NCBI GenBank assembly: GCA_016617855.1
Contig: JAECUM010004928.1
Location: 60,669 to 124,668, forward strand
Reading direction: 5' to 3'
DNA length: 64,000 bases
DNA from: Megalonaias nervosa
Taxonomy: Eukaryota; Mollusca; Bivalvia; Unionida; Unionidae
Below are positions 49,069-61,258 of this stretch, piece after piece (within the stretch, counting starts at the first letter, position 1; each line of letters begins with the position of its first letter). Position numbers and translations under genes: made by a program. The notes below the pieces were generated by a model, which searched no databases, was not told where the DNA came from, and saw nothing but the letters and a program-made list of their open reading frames with translations.

Positions 49069-49179
49069 CAGACAGAGATCATTACCGTATAGTTATTGGT
49101 ACTATATTAGATTATGGTTTTAATTACCATTCTCACATGTTCTGGTCTTGGTGGATGTTATCAGTCTCGTTTGACTTTA

Positions 49180-49300
49180 ATTCATCGAGATCAGTGTACT
49201 TCATTTCATCGAGATCAGTCTGTACTTCATTTCATCGAGATCAATCTGTACTTCATTTCATCGAGATCAGCCTGTACTTCATTTCATCAGGCTGTATTAT
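49180..49300 (+). repeat. 26-bp minisatellite, about 4.5 units
   Basis: Units of TTCATTTCATCGAGATCAGT then CTGTAC. Confidence 0.94.
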
Positions 49301-49754
49301 CATTTCATTATTATTTTTCATTCTATTATCATAACCTATACAAGGAAGGTATTATGATGCGTAATCTGTAAAAACAACAACCGTTCAAATGGAGATACTT
49401 TATTATAAATAACATTCTAGAAAAAGGTAAGTACAGTGGTGCAAAACCAATACGGTCAAAATGAAAAGAAAAGAAGACGGATTTACAAAGGAATGAAATA
49501 TTGCACTTTGATCGTGCTTTTGTCATAGCATTGTTGTCGCTCTACCAAGCACATTCATTTTCAACTTTATCTTATCGACACATGACAGATTATTTCGCCC
49601 AGTACAAAATCGGAACGAAATATATATTATGGAACTAAAACAAAACCTGATATTAAAATTAAAGCATAAATTTAGAGTTTGTTTTAAAAGAAAATATAGA
49701 AATGTTTAGTTCTTAAAACATTATATGTAACTTTTTAAAATATAATAACTTTGC

Positions 49755-49882
49755 TACAGCCATTCATGCAGTGTGTAATTGATTCCATTATTCATGCAGT
49801 GTGTAATCGATTCCAGTATTCATGCAGTCTGTAATCGATTCCAGTATTCAAGCAGTGTGTAATCAATTCCAGTATTCATACA
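49755..49882 (+). repeat. 28-bp minisatellite, about 4.5 units
   Basis: Units of ATTCATGCAGTGTGTAATCG then ATTCCAGT. Confidence 0.94.
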
Positions 49883-50585
49883 GTAATTGGTTTCCAAATA
49901 CTGTCAAAGCACATTAGAAGGGTGCATAAATAAATAAGAAATTCCTTTCAGGTGTTAAAAACTAATTACTCCTATAGTTTTCTGCGTTGCACTATGCGAT
50001 TTTATATATTCGCAATGACTGTTTCAAAGGCTTGGTAAACAAAAATGAAGATTATAGTAAATTCAAAGCGGCAACATTTCTAATTAATACATTTTAGTCT
50101 CTGCTTTAAATCAAGGGCATTTTTGCGTAGATAAGAGTTGTAGGGCTACACGAGATGTCAACATTTCATATTCATTAATATTATAGTGGCATACCCTCCA
50201 CGAGTCAAATGTAATTTATTTGTTTGCTTTCTTAAATGCTTTTGTTGCTTTTTAATTGGGCATCTCTGTGAAATTTTAATAAGCGATAACCTCGATATAT
50301 GTTGAAAGAAGATATTTGTTCAGGAATTACAAATGTAACCATCTATAAATTCTAACTTTCTTCATAATGTTCTGCCAATAGTTGCCAGTCTCTTCCCATT
50401 TTGCACCACTTATTTATAAGAAATAAACAGTATCCGATTCCCTAAAAGGAAGATATTACTTGGCACGTTCCAGTACACAATATCCCTATCTATGGGTGGA
50501 TTCAAGACTCAGGGAAAACTGTAACTATGGTGAGTGACTTGCAAGCATTTAAAATTATTTGAAAGCAACTGGCTCAGCATTTTCT

Positions 50586-50591
50586 TTTAAT
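50586..50591 (-). promoter_or_regulatory. possible poly(A) signal ATTAAA
   Basis: ATTAAA on the minus strand about 70 nt past the stop codon of the secreted-protein gene. It is a common variant signal, but in AT-rich DNA it may be chance. Confidence 0.35.
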
Positions 50592-50660
50592 ATAAATGTC
50601 ACCATCTCATTAAAAACTGTCAAACTATCACAGGCATTTCCATCAGGCGTTTCAGATATG

Positions 50661-51718
50661 TTAATGATACAATCGCTGACGAAGATAAAGCAACCAGTCT
50701 AAATAGATGGATTCTGGCATAGAAGAATTTGACAGCGGTGACGCGGCTCTTGATTCTAGGTATTCCAAGATGGCCGGCACAAGGTAGATTCTATCAAATT
50801 CAGCTCTCGTTGCTGGGGCGGTGAATTTGGGTATTTTCAACCCATCGCTCGGGACAAGAATGCTTTCTTTCGTTGTAGGCATTGAACTTTGGGCTATCAG
50901 TTGACTGTTACTGTCTACTGGTTGGGTCGGCAATAGAATGCGATCGAAAGGAATCACTTCAGGCACATTTGAGGTGTCAGTTAGTTGCTTGGATCCCAAT
51001 ACTTGCTGAACTGGGTCTATCTGTTTCTTTACTGGTATTTGCTCTGGAATTCTTGCAGGTTCGATAAGAGGGTTGACTATCGGTACCATTTCGAGTCCAG
51101 CATGAGGCTGTGAAACTGATATTGGATCTGGTTTAACTACCGGTTCTGGTTTCACAACTGGTCTTGGTACAGGTAAGACGAGCCTTGGTACTGGATCTGG
51201 AATCGGTACTGGATTCTCAGTCGGCTTTGGCACCTGGACAATAGGTCTAGAATCTGGTCTTCCTGCAGGCATTACAAATGGTCTCCGAACTGGCTGTTCG
51301 GCTGTGGTTTGGGCTGGTATATCCTTTCTTATTGTCGTCATAGTGGGTGCCACAGGAGCTGTTCCAAAAGGATCTTCTGGAAACACTTTTTTGACCACGG
51401 TTCCAATGTTCTGGGATACTGACGTATCGAGCACGGGCACCTTATCAGCGGGTCTGACGACAGGGCCACCACTGCTGGCGAACTGGACCCCTAGAGCTGG
51501 CGCATTTCCAATGGGAGAAGGGCCTGAGGATTTAACAGCAATGGGTCCAGGCTCTAAGTTGTTTGCCGGAAAAAAGATATTCACGTCTTGCGGCTGATGT
51601 TTATCTACCTTGGCCGCAAAGACAGGGTCGACGCTGAAAAGAGACTTCATGATGGCATCGCTGGGGGCTGGCTTCAGAACATCTCTCGTTCCTGCAGGAC
51701 CTTGTTCTTGAGGCACAT
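50661..51718 (-). CDS. secreted Pro/Val-rich protein, main (last) exon
   Basis: A 1,058-bp exon with acceptor TTTCGTTGCAG, ending in TAA. Spliced to the 58-bp coding part at 52550-52607 it gives exactly 372 codons (371 residues plus stop). The protein has no visible cysteine. About 180-270 is rich in Pro, Val and charged residues with repeated PVxKPxP and PxPVPR patterns (PVPRPVVKPEPVVKPDPISV). Shorter Pro/Val stretches precede it. About 310-371 is different: FDRIYLVPAILEYLESRAAS and IYLDWLLYLRQRLYH, probably helical. There is one N-glycosylation sequon (NSS) near 350. Codon use is richer in G and C than the flanking DNA, as expected of real coding sequence. I do not recognise the family. Matrix-type secreted proteins (shell, byssus, periostracum) are a plausible class but this is inference. 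Confidence 0.9.
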
Positions 51719-52549
51719 CTGCAACGAAAGCGAAATTCAAATAAAAATATGACTATTTTTGTCAATTTTACAGCAAAAGAGTAATCCCAGTGTTTATCTT
51801 TCTTTATAATTCATCTATATCCCATGAAAATAAGTATAAGTCAACTTGCTCGATGCCTGGAAAAGTTCATATTCGGCTTGAGCAGCGAGAGAGAGATGTT
51901 CTGAAAGTTCTAAACTCTTTGCGTTTTTATGTACTGTCCTCGGGCAAGCTGACTTTCATCATTGATAAAGCTTTGACATCAATACAACATCACAATAATT
52001 TTCTTGAAGTTATTGAAATGCGCCTGAGTTTTTATTTATAGTGTTTACACCCTATATTATTAAACAAAACTTACTTGGAGTTGACTCAAGGCCATTCAGG
52101 TCTTTTATAATATTCTGAGCGTGGAATAAGCTGTTTTGTAAGTGTTAGGCTAAGCATTTTTAAGAGAAAGTACGTAGCAAACACACTAAAAGCAGAATAG
52201 AGTGGATCCAATTTGGTTTATTTAAATATTGATTATGCGCTGTACATTTTACAAATAAAGATACATTTTTAATGTGTCAGTTAAATTCAAATTGTCAGTC
52301 TGAGTAGTCATCTGCATAAATTCATCTGGAGGCAAACAATGTGATACAATTTGCATTTGGATTTAAAAAGAAATAATTTCTTTAAATTTAAAAATGTTAG
52401 CTTTACGAAACAACGAATAACATCTGTCATATTAGAAAAATAGTATTTAGCTTAAAAATACTTTAAATAACAAATTTGAAGAAAAAAATTAAAATTGCTG
52501 CGAAAATTACAGTGGACGCAAATTACAAGAGTGAACTATTTCAGCTTAC

Positions 52550-52607
52550 TTTGTGCAATTGAAACTGCAACCAGGAACATCGAAATTAACACCGTGTTAG
52601 TATCCAT
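52550..52607 (-). CDS. secreted Pro/Val-rich protein, signal-peptide exon
   Basis: The start ATG is at 52607. Translation MDTNTVLISMFLVAVSIAQ has a short N-region, a hydrophobic core and a small-residue end (SIA/Q) typical of signal peptidase sites. The exon ends CAAA|GTAAGC, one base into a codon completed as Asn by the next exon (NVPQEQGPAG). The exon begins at 52633 after acceptor TACTTTCAG, so 26 nt of 5' UTR precede the ATG. No in-frame ATG lies upstream within the exon. Cleavage would release a protein starting near QNVPQEQG. Confidence 0.92.
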
Positions 52608-52877
52608 TGGCTTCCTTCCTTATTTGACTGATTCTGAAAGTAAAAAAAGTAACGACAATTGATGTGAAGGTAACGATACTTCAATTTTCTTCCTATCTTG
52701 TGAGTGTGTGAGATGTATATTTAACTAATAACGCAACGCACATGTGTACATAATTAAATAATAAATCTTAATGAATATCTCCATTGGTGAGTTTCAATTT
52801 TTTAACGAGGTTTTATCATGAATACCAAACGCTTATATTATGTAGTTTTGATAAGCAAATTAAGAGTACACAATTAC

Positions 52878-52926
52878 CTATATCAAATGGTTTTCGCTCC
52901 CGGGTCTGTTTATCCGCTCTGTAAGC
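52878..52926 (-). other. 5' UTR exon of the secreted-protein gene
   Basis: The exon ends GATATAG|GTAATT at 52878 and is inferred to start 25-30 nt below the TATA box. It carries no ATG. The intron to the coding exon is 244 bp (52634-52877) and has consensus ends. The 5' end is an estimate. Confidence 0.65.
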
Positions 52927-52952
52927 TAGACTTAGTCACTATGTGACGGGCG

Positions 52953-52960
52953 TATTTATA
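52953..52960 (-). promoter_or_regulatory. TATA box of the secreted-protein gene
   Basis: TATAAATA on the minus strand within GATATAAATACGCCC. It sits in a locally GC-richer context, at the right distance from a spliced 5' UTR exon and with the whole gene downstream in order. TATA promoters are typical of tissue-specific, highly expressed genes. Confidence 0.75.
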
Positions 52961-53779
52961 TCGCATGCAGGTCACGCGTCAACTGGCAAAAACATTAATT
53001 TGTCGGAATGCCTTCATGTTTGATGGATTTGCAGGCTTACGTCCAGAAAAGTGAGGTAAATACGAAATTGGCCAATCAGGTGATAGTGTCTCCAGGTACG
53101 ACCAACGTGTGTAAACTTCCCTTCTCTCGCTAGCTGGTGTTGTCGTCTATTACGGCATAGTATTGCTGTGATGATGTCAGAAGTGTGCAGATGGATTGTA
53201 CACGTTCGTTTTCGACCACAGTGGGAATGATTTTGATCCTTTAACAGACACTAATTGATTATAATTTGTAAGACAAGATACATTTTATCACAACATGTTG
53301 CAATCGTGTGGTAATTAATCAATATCAATCAAAGACAAAACGGTACGAAGTATGGGAAATTCTTTCACACTACATTGACGAATATCAAATTACATAGTAG
53401 AATTTTTTAAGAAACTAACACAATATTCTGTTTGTTTTGTTAGCATCATGATGTGAAAAAATGTAGAGTAAGTTTAAAGACGTACCTCATAACATAAACT
53501 AAGAGCGACTGTATATGTACAAACAGTTAATAGATTAATTGCGTAGTTAACTTACTCTATATTCAGGCCCTTGAATGTTTGTTGTCTGAATTTTTATATT
53601 TGCAAGCAACATGCTTTCTAATGCAGATTACAGGTCAGAAAAGAAGGAATCTGATACATGTCATTTGGCAACGGCCTATCTGTGAGGTTGTATACATTTC
53701 ATTGACAACAGCCTAACTGTGACATTGAAAATAAATAAAATATGCATTTTAACAGCGTGTTATATTACGAGATGTTTTC

Positions 53780-53985
53780 GTATTTAAGATGAATTAACAT
53801 TGAGATAAAGATGAATTAACACTGAGATAAAGATGAACTAACATTGAGATAAAGATGAATTAACATTGAGATAAAGATGAATTAACATTGAGATAAAAAT
53901 GAATTAACATTGAGATAAAGATGAACTAACATTGAGATAAAGATGAATTAACATTGAGATAAAGATGAACTAACACTGAGATATG
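53780..53985 (+). repeat. 22-bp minisatellite, about 9 units
   Basis: Units of GATGAATTAACATTGAGATA then AA, with AACTAAC variants. It lies about 0.8 kb upstream of the secreted-protein promoter. Confidence 0.96.
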
Positions 53986-54293
53986 GAAAGAGCAAACTAT
54001 GGACAACGTTTCTAAGATGCTTACGCGGAAGAAGTGGTTTTCATAGGTTGGTGATGAATTTGTGAACTTGTTTGTCCAAGTATGCTTGCTCTAATATTTC
54101 TTGGGTAGAAATGCAAATACTTTCCGTAAATATTTGGATATATTTTCTTATAAGTACAGTCAATAGTTCCTTTTCTTTACTATGCCCCCTTTCTTTTGTC
54201 TTATTTTCTTTCACCTCACGGTGACCAAAATAATTGTCTATCACTGTTTTTTTTTCTTCAAAAAAGGTTGAAATACTGTTCAAATTGTTAATG

Positions 54294-54299
<6 letters not shown>

Positions 54300-54331
<32 letters not shown>

Positions 54332-54344
54332 ACACACACACACA
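54300..54344 (+). repeat. (CA)n microsatellite
   Basis: About 21 CA units with one TA interruption. Confidence 0.97.
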
Positions 54345-54814
54345 ACAAATCATATGGCGAATAACAGTCCTTTCAAATGCACTGCATCCAGCAAGGGATC
54401 ACGCGTGTCAGGGATTGATTAAGATAAATGCAATGAACTTACAACAAACAGTGCAAAACTAGTTTTTAACTAGCCTGAGCACTTTCGACTCTAAATGAGT
54501 GTTTTTCAAAGGCAAATACAAAACAGAGACAAAACAAACAAAGAAAACCCAGAAAAATCGTGTAGGTTACAAAACTTTACATTACTATTTTTACAGGAAT
54601 TAAAGCTTGAATTTTTTTTTCAACTAGTTCGCTTTAACTTGATGCAGATGCTGAAAAATATTTTATATTGACCTAGAAATCGATGAACCATATTGACACC
54701 TGTTATTTGCTTATTAGTCACCTAATAGCCAATAATTACTACAATAACAATGAAATATCCGGGATATAATTTACGCTTACATAAGTTTACATAAAATAAG
54801 AAAAAATTTCAAGC

Positions 54815-54915
54815 TTTTATTCATTTGTATACCTCATCAATATGTGGTCATTTATGTGCCCCATCAACACGTGGTCATTTGTATACCTCATCAATATGTA
54901 GCCATTTGTATATCT
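54815..54915 (+). repeat. 27-28-bp minisatellite, about 4 units
   Basis: Units of CATTTGTATACCTCATCAAT then ATGTGGT. Confidence 0.92.
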
Positions 54916-55339
54916 GATCCAAATTAAAGACCCGCCGCAAGGAAAGGAAGCAACAGCAAAATCTTCGGAGATAAATTTTGTTTTAAACAGGTCAGTGAGC
55001 ATGCATTTATATACGCGGATATTAGAGGACATTTCGTGACTACAGGTCAGTTTCCGTGTGTTCATTTCATCAGGCAGTCAATAAGCATTCAAAAGTGGGT
55101 TTTCCAGATTTTAATTTCCAAGTCATCTGTAAAACAGCCGCTCGATCATTAATTCATTCTTTCATAGCTACTATACTTAATTGGCTCTATAAACTTGTTT
55201 GTGACCAATTTATGAGTGCTAAGTCAATTGTGTTCAAACTTGTGCAAGATGAAGGTATGAAGAGTAGGTAAAAAACGTGACACTCACAACTTGAAATATA
55301 GAGAAATTAATTGAAATTAAATAGATACGGCAGAAACTA

Positions 55340-56690
55340 TTTTCCAAGAGGTAATAGGAAATGAGCACAATGGGTTACGTTGAGATTAGAAATGGAGTAT
55401 GAGATTTTAAAGGAGCATTATAAGTTACACTGCGAATAGGAAATGGGTAGTATGCGTGACACTGAGATTGGAAAAGTAGAATTATGGGTTACACTGAGAT
55501 TAGAAAAAGAGTATTATGGGTTACTGTGTGAAAAGGATGGGTTTGGTTTCCAAGAAGTAATTGGACATGAATACTATAGGTTACACTGATTTTAGGAAAT
55601 GAGCATTATGGTTACGCTGAGATTAGAAAAGGAGCATTATGGGTTGCTAGAAAAGCAGCATTATGGGTTGCTAGAAAATGAATATTATAAGTTGCTAGAA
55701 AAAGAGCATTATGGGTTACTAGAAAAGGTGTATTATGGGTTACACTGAGATTACAAAAGTAGCATTATGGGTTACAGTGTCATTAGGAAATGAGAATTAT
55801 GGGTTACACTGAGATTAGAAAAGGAGTATTATGGGTTACTGTGTGAAAGGGATAGGTCTGGTTCCCAAGAGATAATAGGTAGAAAATTAGTGTTATGGGT
55901 TACACTGAGATTAGGTTACACTGAGATTAGGAATGGAGTATTATGGGTTACTGTGTGAAAGGGATATGTCTGGTGTCCAAGAGATAATATGAAATGAACA
56001 TTATGTGTTAAAGTGAGATTAGAAAACTAGCATTATGGGTTACACTGAAATTAGACAATAAGTATTATGGGTTACTGTGTGAAAAGGATGGGTTTGGTTT
56101 CCAAGAGATAATAGGAAATGAATAGTAAGGGTTACACTGCGATTAGGAAATGAGCAATATGGGTTACACTGACATTAGGAAATGAGAATTATAGGTTACA
56201 CTGACATTAGGAAATGTGAATTATAGGTTACACTGAAATTAGGAAATAAGAGTTACGGGTTACACTGGAATTAGAAAAGGCGTGTTATAGGTTATACTGA
56301 GATTAGAAAATGAGTATCATGGGTTCCTGTGTTAAAGGGATTGTCTGGTTTCCAAGAGATAATAGGAAATGAGCATTGGGTTGCACTGAGATTAGGAAAT
56401 GAAAATTATGGGTTACACCGAGATTAGGAAATGAACATGATGTGTTGCACTGAGATTAGGAAATGAACATTATGAGTTGCACTGCGATTAAGAAAATGAA
56501 CCTTACGGGTTGCACTGAGATTCGAAAATGAACATTATGGGTTACACTGAGATTAGAAAAGGAACATTATGGGTGAAAGTGAGATTAGAAATGGAGTATT
56601 ATGGGTAAAAGTAGGAACGGAATAAGTTTGGTTTCCAAGAGAGATTAGAAATAGAGCATTATGGGTTACGGTGCGAAAGGGACATGATTG
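55340..56690 (+). repeat. 1.3-kb complex minisatellite of ~30-34-bp units
   Basis: More than 35 units share ATTATGGGTTACACTGAGAT then TAGAAAAGGAGC. A longer variant segment with TTACTGTGTGAAAGGGAT and GGTTTCCAAGAGATAATAGG recurs about six times (near 55525, 55835, 55960, 56070, 56320 and 56630). This gives an irregular higher-order pattern. No open frame of note. Confidence 0.94.
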
Positions 56691-57543
56691 CAGATGATAA
56701 TGGAGCGGTACAAGTTTGCTGACATTATAGATCTGTCTTTCTTTTGTTATTTATATGCAATTTAAATACTTGTTTGTTAGTTTTACATTTTTTTTTTAAA
56801 TTTTATTTTATTCCATTACATGTTATTGTAATAATAATTTTGTCTACTTGATTTGATTTTTTTGGAGAAATTCAATTCAGTTCTGTTTGACCTGATAAAC
56901 AACCAGTAGTTTAAACATTATATCTAATTGCTGACCTTGATTCAAAATCAGTAAGGCTTTTAGTAAACAACTCTTTTTTTAAATTTTTGTTAAATTCATT
57001 CTAAGAGTAAGATTCATTTAGTGGAATCAAGGCCATACGTTATTAAATGCTGTGTTACATATACTAAGACATTTGGTAGAGAGATGAGAATTCTCTTCTG
57101 TAGCGTACAGACATTCTCATGAAAGATTTATTTTTCACTTTGTACGACGTAGAGCACATCTGGCGTCTATGAAAACATAAAAAAGAAAACAAGCAGCAGT
57201 GTTCAATCAGTATTCAGTGCTAATTTTGGACATAAATTATAATGTACATATTTATGGTAATGGCTTATCGCGCTTATTAAGCATGTGTATAGTTTTTAAG
57301 ACGACATTCAACATCACAGCAGTCAGTAAGAGCTTAGTGCCTCCGTGACGGCTTCTTCATTTGAAGTAAAATTAGAGACATATCCGTTGAAAGGGCTATT
57401 CATAGTTTGTTAACTTAGTGTTTGTTTACCTTCTTCCTAGTCTATTTTTGAGTTTGTAATATTATGCATTGAGATGGGAGGAATTTATCTTTCGACCATT
57501 TCAAACTTTCTTTTTGGTATCCAAATATTCCATTTAGTCTCCT

Positions 57544-57660
<117 letters not shown>

Positions 57661-57706
57661 CCACATGCATTAAAAATAACATGGCTTTTAAAGTGTTGAT
57701 ATAAAG

Positions 57707-57743
57707 CAATTTGATATGCCAATGCTATTGGTATATCAAATTG
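57707..57743. repeat. small perfect hairpin
   Basis: CAATTTGATATGCCAAT pairs with ATTGGTATATCAAATTG around a 3-nt loop, with one G-T type mismatch. Function unknown. Confidence 0.85.
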
Positions 57744-58294
57744 TGATCCGCCCTTGGAGCAATAATACGCATACATAAACATTCTTGGAACTGTGTGTTG
57801 TTGGGTCTATTCCTATAGATCAGTGATGAATTTCCACACATTAATCATTAGTGATGTATGAAAATATCGATAAAAAGTATTAATAATCCTCGTTTTCTAA
57901 ATGAATTTAATACGGTACACATTTTCATCACAATCCTGTCTGATTTATGTTACCCCCTCCCCTCTCATGCATAACGGACAAACTACGCAGAAATGTGGAG
58001 TGAGAGAGAAAAGGAATCTGGGTTGGATTAAAACCTTGAAATAGAAATTATACCAAGTAACCTACAAGCATATGTTTCGTCGTAACGATACGTGTGCATT
58101 TTCCCTGGGATTTACCTACAGTGTTTATCAATGATACAAAGTTGCAAACCATGTCGACATTATACAGTAGATTCCTCGGTTACGTGATACACATACTGTG
58201 ATGTACTTAATGTTTTGTTTTTGTTGTTGTTTCTTAAACATACTATAATGTTCTAAAAATCGATTATTATTAATTAAATATGAAAATGTCCAAA

Positions 58295-58300
58295 GGCCTC

Positions 58301-58343
<43 letters not shown>
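58295..58343 (+). repeat. (CT)n microsatellite
   Basis: About 24 CT units with one GC interruption. Confidence 0.97.
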
Positions 58344-58345
<2 letters not shown>

Positions 58346-58471
58346 ACCATCGTAGCAATATACAGCTAAGATCTATGAAATGACGAACGTAGAGGATTTT
58401 CGTTTTTGACATCCCACGATATCTCTGGACTTATGAAATGATGGTAGGTCAGACCGACCAAAGGATGAGAG

Positions 58472-58472
<1 letters not shown>

Positions 58473-58557
<85 letters not shown>
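58473..58557 (+). repeat. compound (TG)n(AG)n microsatellite
   Basis: About 23 TG units followed by about 19 AG units. It has the same TG-then-AG order as the array at 48990-49065. Confidence 0.98.
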
Positions 58558-58560
<3 letters not shown>

Positions 58561-59051
58561 TATGGTCGGTGGTACAGTTATTAAAGCAGAATAATGACTT
58601 AGATCAACTGTAAATATATTAAAATATTTTAAATTCCTCTTGTTTGTTCGACATTTCGCCTAGTTTCTATTCTACATTAATTTCCATAAGCGGGTAGGTG
58701 AATGGTTTAGCGTTCATGTGAATGGCGTAGCTAACGAAGTGTTTCTAGTACTCTACTTTTATTATTAAAACCAGCTTTCATGTTTAAATAATAGGTGTGT
58801 ATTATATTTATTTAATCAATGTGAAGAAAAATATAAACTAAAAAACCCAAAACAATCAACTTATCAATATGCAAAGGTGATTGTGAATAGCCACAGAAGG
58901 CATAGAGCTACATTTTATAGCGGACACACTCGGGGATGTGAGGAGTTCATTCACTCGGTCAATACACAACTGCCAGTAGTAAATCTTAACTCCGTTCAAA
59001 GGGCAAATATATGTATTTGTGTGTGATATAAATAAAATATATGTACAGTAT

Positions 59052-59173
59052 GTACGCTGTATCAATGATATACCACTTGTTGTATACATTTTTCATTAAA
59101 AGGAAACTCTGTAAGCCTCGTTTCCTTTTAATGAAAAATTCATACATCTCGTGGTATATCATTGATACAGCGT

Positions 59174-59175
<2 letters not shown>
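59052..59175. repeat. long hairpin, 56-bp arms and 12-nt loop
   Basis: The left arm runs from GTACGCTGTATCAATGATAT to TTAAAAGGAAAC. The right arm (59120-59175) is its reverse complement, from GTTTCCTTTTAATGA to ATATCATTGATACAGCGTAC. There are a few mismatches, and the loop is TCTGTAAGCCTC. It is followed at once by a (TA)n run and then a (CT)n run. Confidence 0.96.

Positions 59176-59177
<2 letters not shown>

Positions 59178-59227
<50 letters not shown>
59178..59227. repeat. (TA)n microsatellite abutting the hairpin
   Basis: About 24 TA units, followed at 59252-59284 by (CT)n. Confidence 0.97.
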
Positions 59228-59229
<2 letters not shown>

Positions 59230-59249
59230 ACCGAATTAGAGAAAAGTTT

Positions 59250-59288
<39 letters not shown>

Positions 59289-59841
59289 TTCTTTCTTATC
59301 AATAACCTCATAATGTTTTCCTTGAAACATGATGTAAGACTTCTTTTGCCATATAATGCCTTCTAGATAGGCTCTCCACTCACTGATTGTAATTTGACCA
59401 GTGATGTATGTACCAGATTTGTTAGATTTTCTTGAGTAATTGCCAAAATAAGCATCTTTGATTTAAATGTTTAGATCCATCACGATAGTTCTAACTTTTT
59501 TCTTTTACACCAAACTTTTATTAAATGAAGTGATACATCCAAACAGAAAACTGAGATTTCACCTTTCAACTCAAACACCCCTTCCACAACAGGCTTTTTG
59601 ATTTAATACTATATTTAGAATGAAATTATCAATCTTCATGTAAAATGTAAATTAAATTTTCTCCAGAGCTCTTGATGCAGTAAACAAAATTTTGAGAACT
59701 CGGTTACAACCTCATAGATGTACATGTAGTCGTACAGCTATCTACTGTCAATGTTAGGACCCTTGTAGTTTCCATTTGACACACAGCATGAACATTCTGT
59801 GGCAAATTTGTCTGAAAATTAAGAATCAACGCATTCAAGTA

Positions 59842-60430
59842 CTGTAGTAGTTGTACAATAAAACTCTCAAGAGTTCATTAAAAATTGTACTGTAGTAGTT
59901 GTACAATTAAATATACCTCAAGAGTTCATTACAATTGTATTGTAGTAGTTGTACTAGATAAGAAGGCTCTCAAGAGTTCATTACAACTGTATTGTAGTAG
60001 TTGTACAGGATAAGAAGGCTCTCAAGAGTTCATTACAATTGTATTGTAGTAGTTGTACTAGATAAGAAGGCTCTCAAGAGTTCATTACAACTGTATTGTA
60101 GTAGTTGTACAGGATAAGAAGGCTCTCAAGAGTTCATTACAATTGTATTGTAGTAGTTGTACTAGATAAGAAGGCTCTCAAGAGTTCATTACAACTGTAT
60201 TGTAGTAGTTGTACTGGATAAGAAGGCTCTCAAGAGTTCATTACAACTGTATTGTAGTAGTTGTACTAGATAAGAAGGCTTTCAAGAGTTCATTACAATT
60301 GTATTGTAGTAGTTGTACTAGATAAGAAGGCTCTCAAGAGTTCATTACAATTGTGTTGTAGTAGTTGTACAAATTAAGGATACTCCCAAAAGCGTCATTT
60401 AAAATTGTATTGCAGTAGCTGCACTAATTG
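59842..60430 (+). repeat. 52-bp minisatellite, about 11 units, with a partial 104-bp alternation
   Basis: Units of TTGTATTGTAGTAGTTGTAC then TAGATAAGAAGGCTCTCAAG and AGTTCATTACAA. Units at 59942 to 60150 alternate CAATTGT...ACTAG with CAACTGT...ACAGG; outer units are more diverged. An array of this homogeneity suggests recent expansion. Confidence 0.96.
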
Positions 60431-61169
60431 GTATACATACTTTTATTATATCATCCGTTATGTGGGGTTACCAGAGGAAAATTGTATCCGTACCTACTTC
60501 GTACCAACTAATATTACAGCTTGTACATTAGGAATAAACTTTCTGTCGTGACTATATCTATTGTGTTGGACAGCACTGATGTAAAATATGGAAACAATCC
60601 AAATGACAAAACAGACAAATCACTGGTGCCGAATACATTAGATATAATCGTAACAGTACTGTATTGGCGTGTACTGGAATACCTGATCCTTTGATTTGCT
60701 CCGCTGCTTTTGCATCAGCTTTGTTGCCTACTTGAGGAGTATATGGGAAGAGCCGAATAAAGTGGGCCGTCAGATTCGGGCCAAGCCCATGGACAACCCT
60801 AATCAGAGTGATTGTGATAAAGCTAGGCGAGAAATACCACAACATATCAAGACCACAATCCAGTACATAAGGAAGCGGAAACAACGCAGGTAAAACAAGC
60901 GCTTTGAACCCCGTTTTGCATAATCTGGTTATGTCCTGTTTTTCTCAAACGCAGCAAAATTTGTTTTGTGTGAAAGCTAGTTAGTACCACGTTGAAATTT
61001 AAAATAATTTCAGCATGACGTATTGGCACAAATAATGAAGGAACCTCGTAAACATGCAAAGCTTTATTTGCAGTGACATGTATATGATCTGGCCTTTGCC
61101 GAGGGCAAAATCTAAAGATAGAAGCAACTAATCCTGCAATGTGCATTTAGCACTGCACGCCAAATCGTT

Positions 61170-61258
61170 GGAGTGATCGTAGGTCGACCCTGAGAGATCG
61201 TAGGTCGACCTGGAGAGATCGTAGGTCGATCTGGAAAAATCTTCGGTGAGCTGGAGAG
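61170..61258 (+). repeat. 21-bp minisatellite, 4 units
   Basis: Units of GAGATCGTAGGTCGACCTGG then A; the last unit is diverged. Confidence 0.93.

Noticed and set aside
51304..51597. 97-residue plus-strand frame
   Set aside because: Antisense shadow of the Pro/Val-rich coding exon.
54041..54283. 80-residue Lys/Glu-rich minus frame
   Set aside because: AT-rich low-complexity, no promoter, splice or family evidence.
60676..60802. Minus-strand candidate exon with LFPYTPQVGNKADAKAAEQI and a CAG|GTATTC donor
   Set aside because: The acceptor is weak, no partner exons were found and I recognise no family. It might be real, but I cannot support it.
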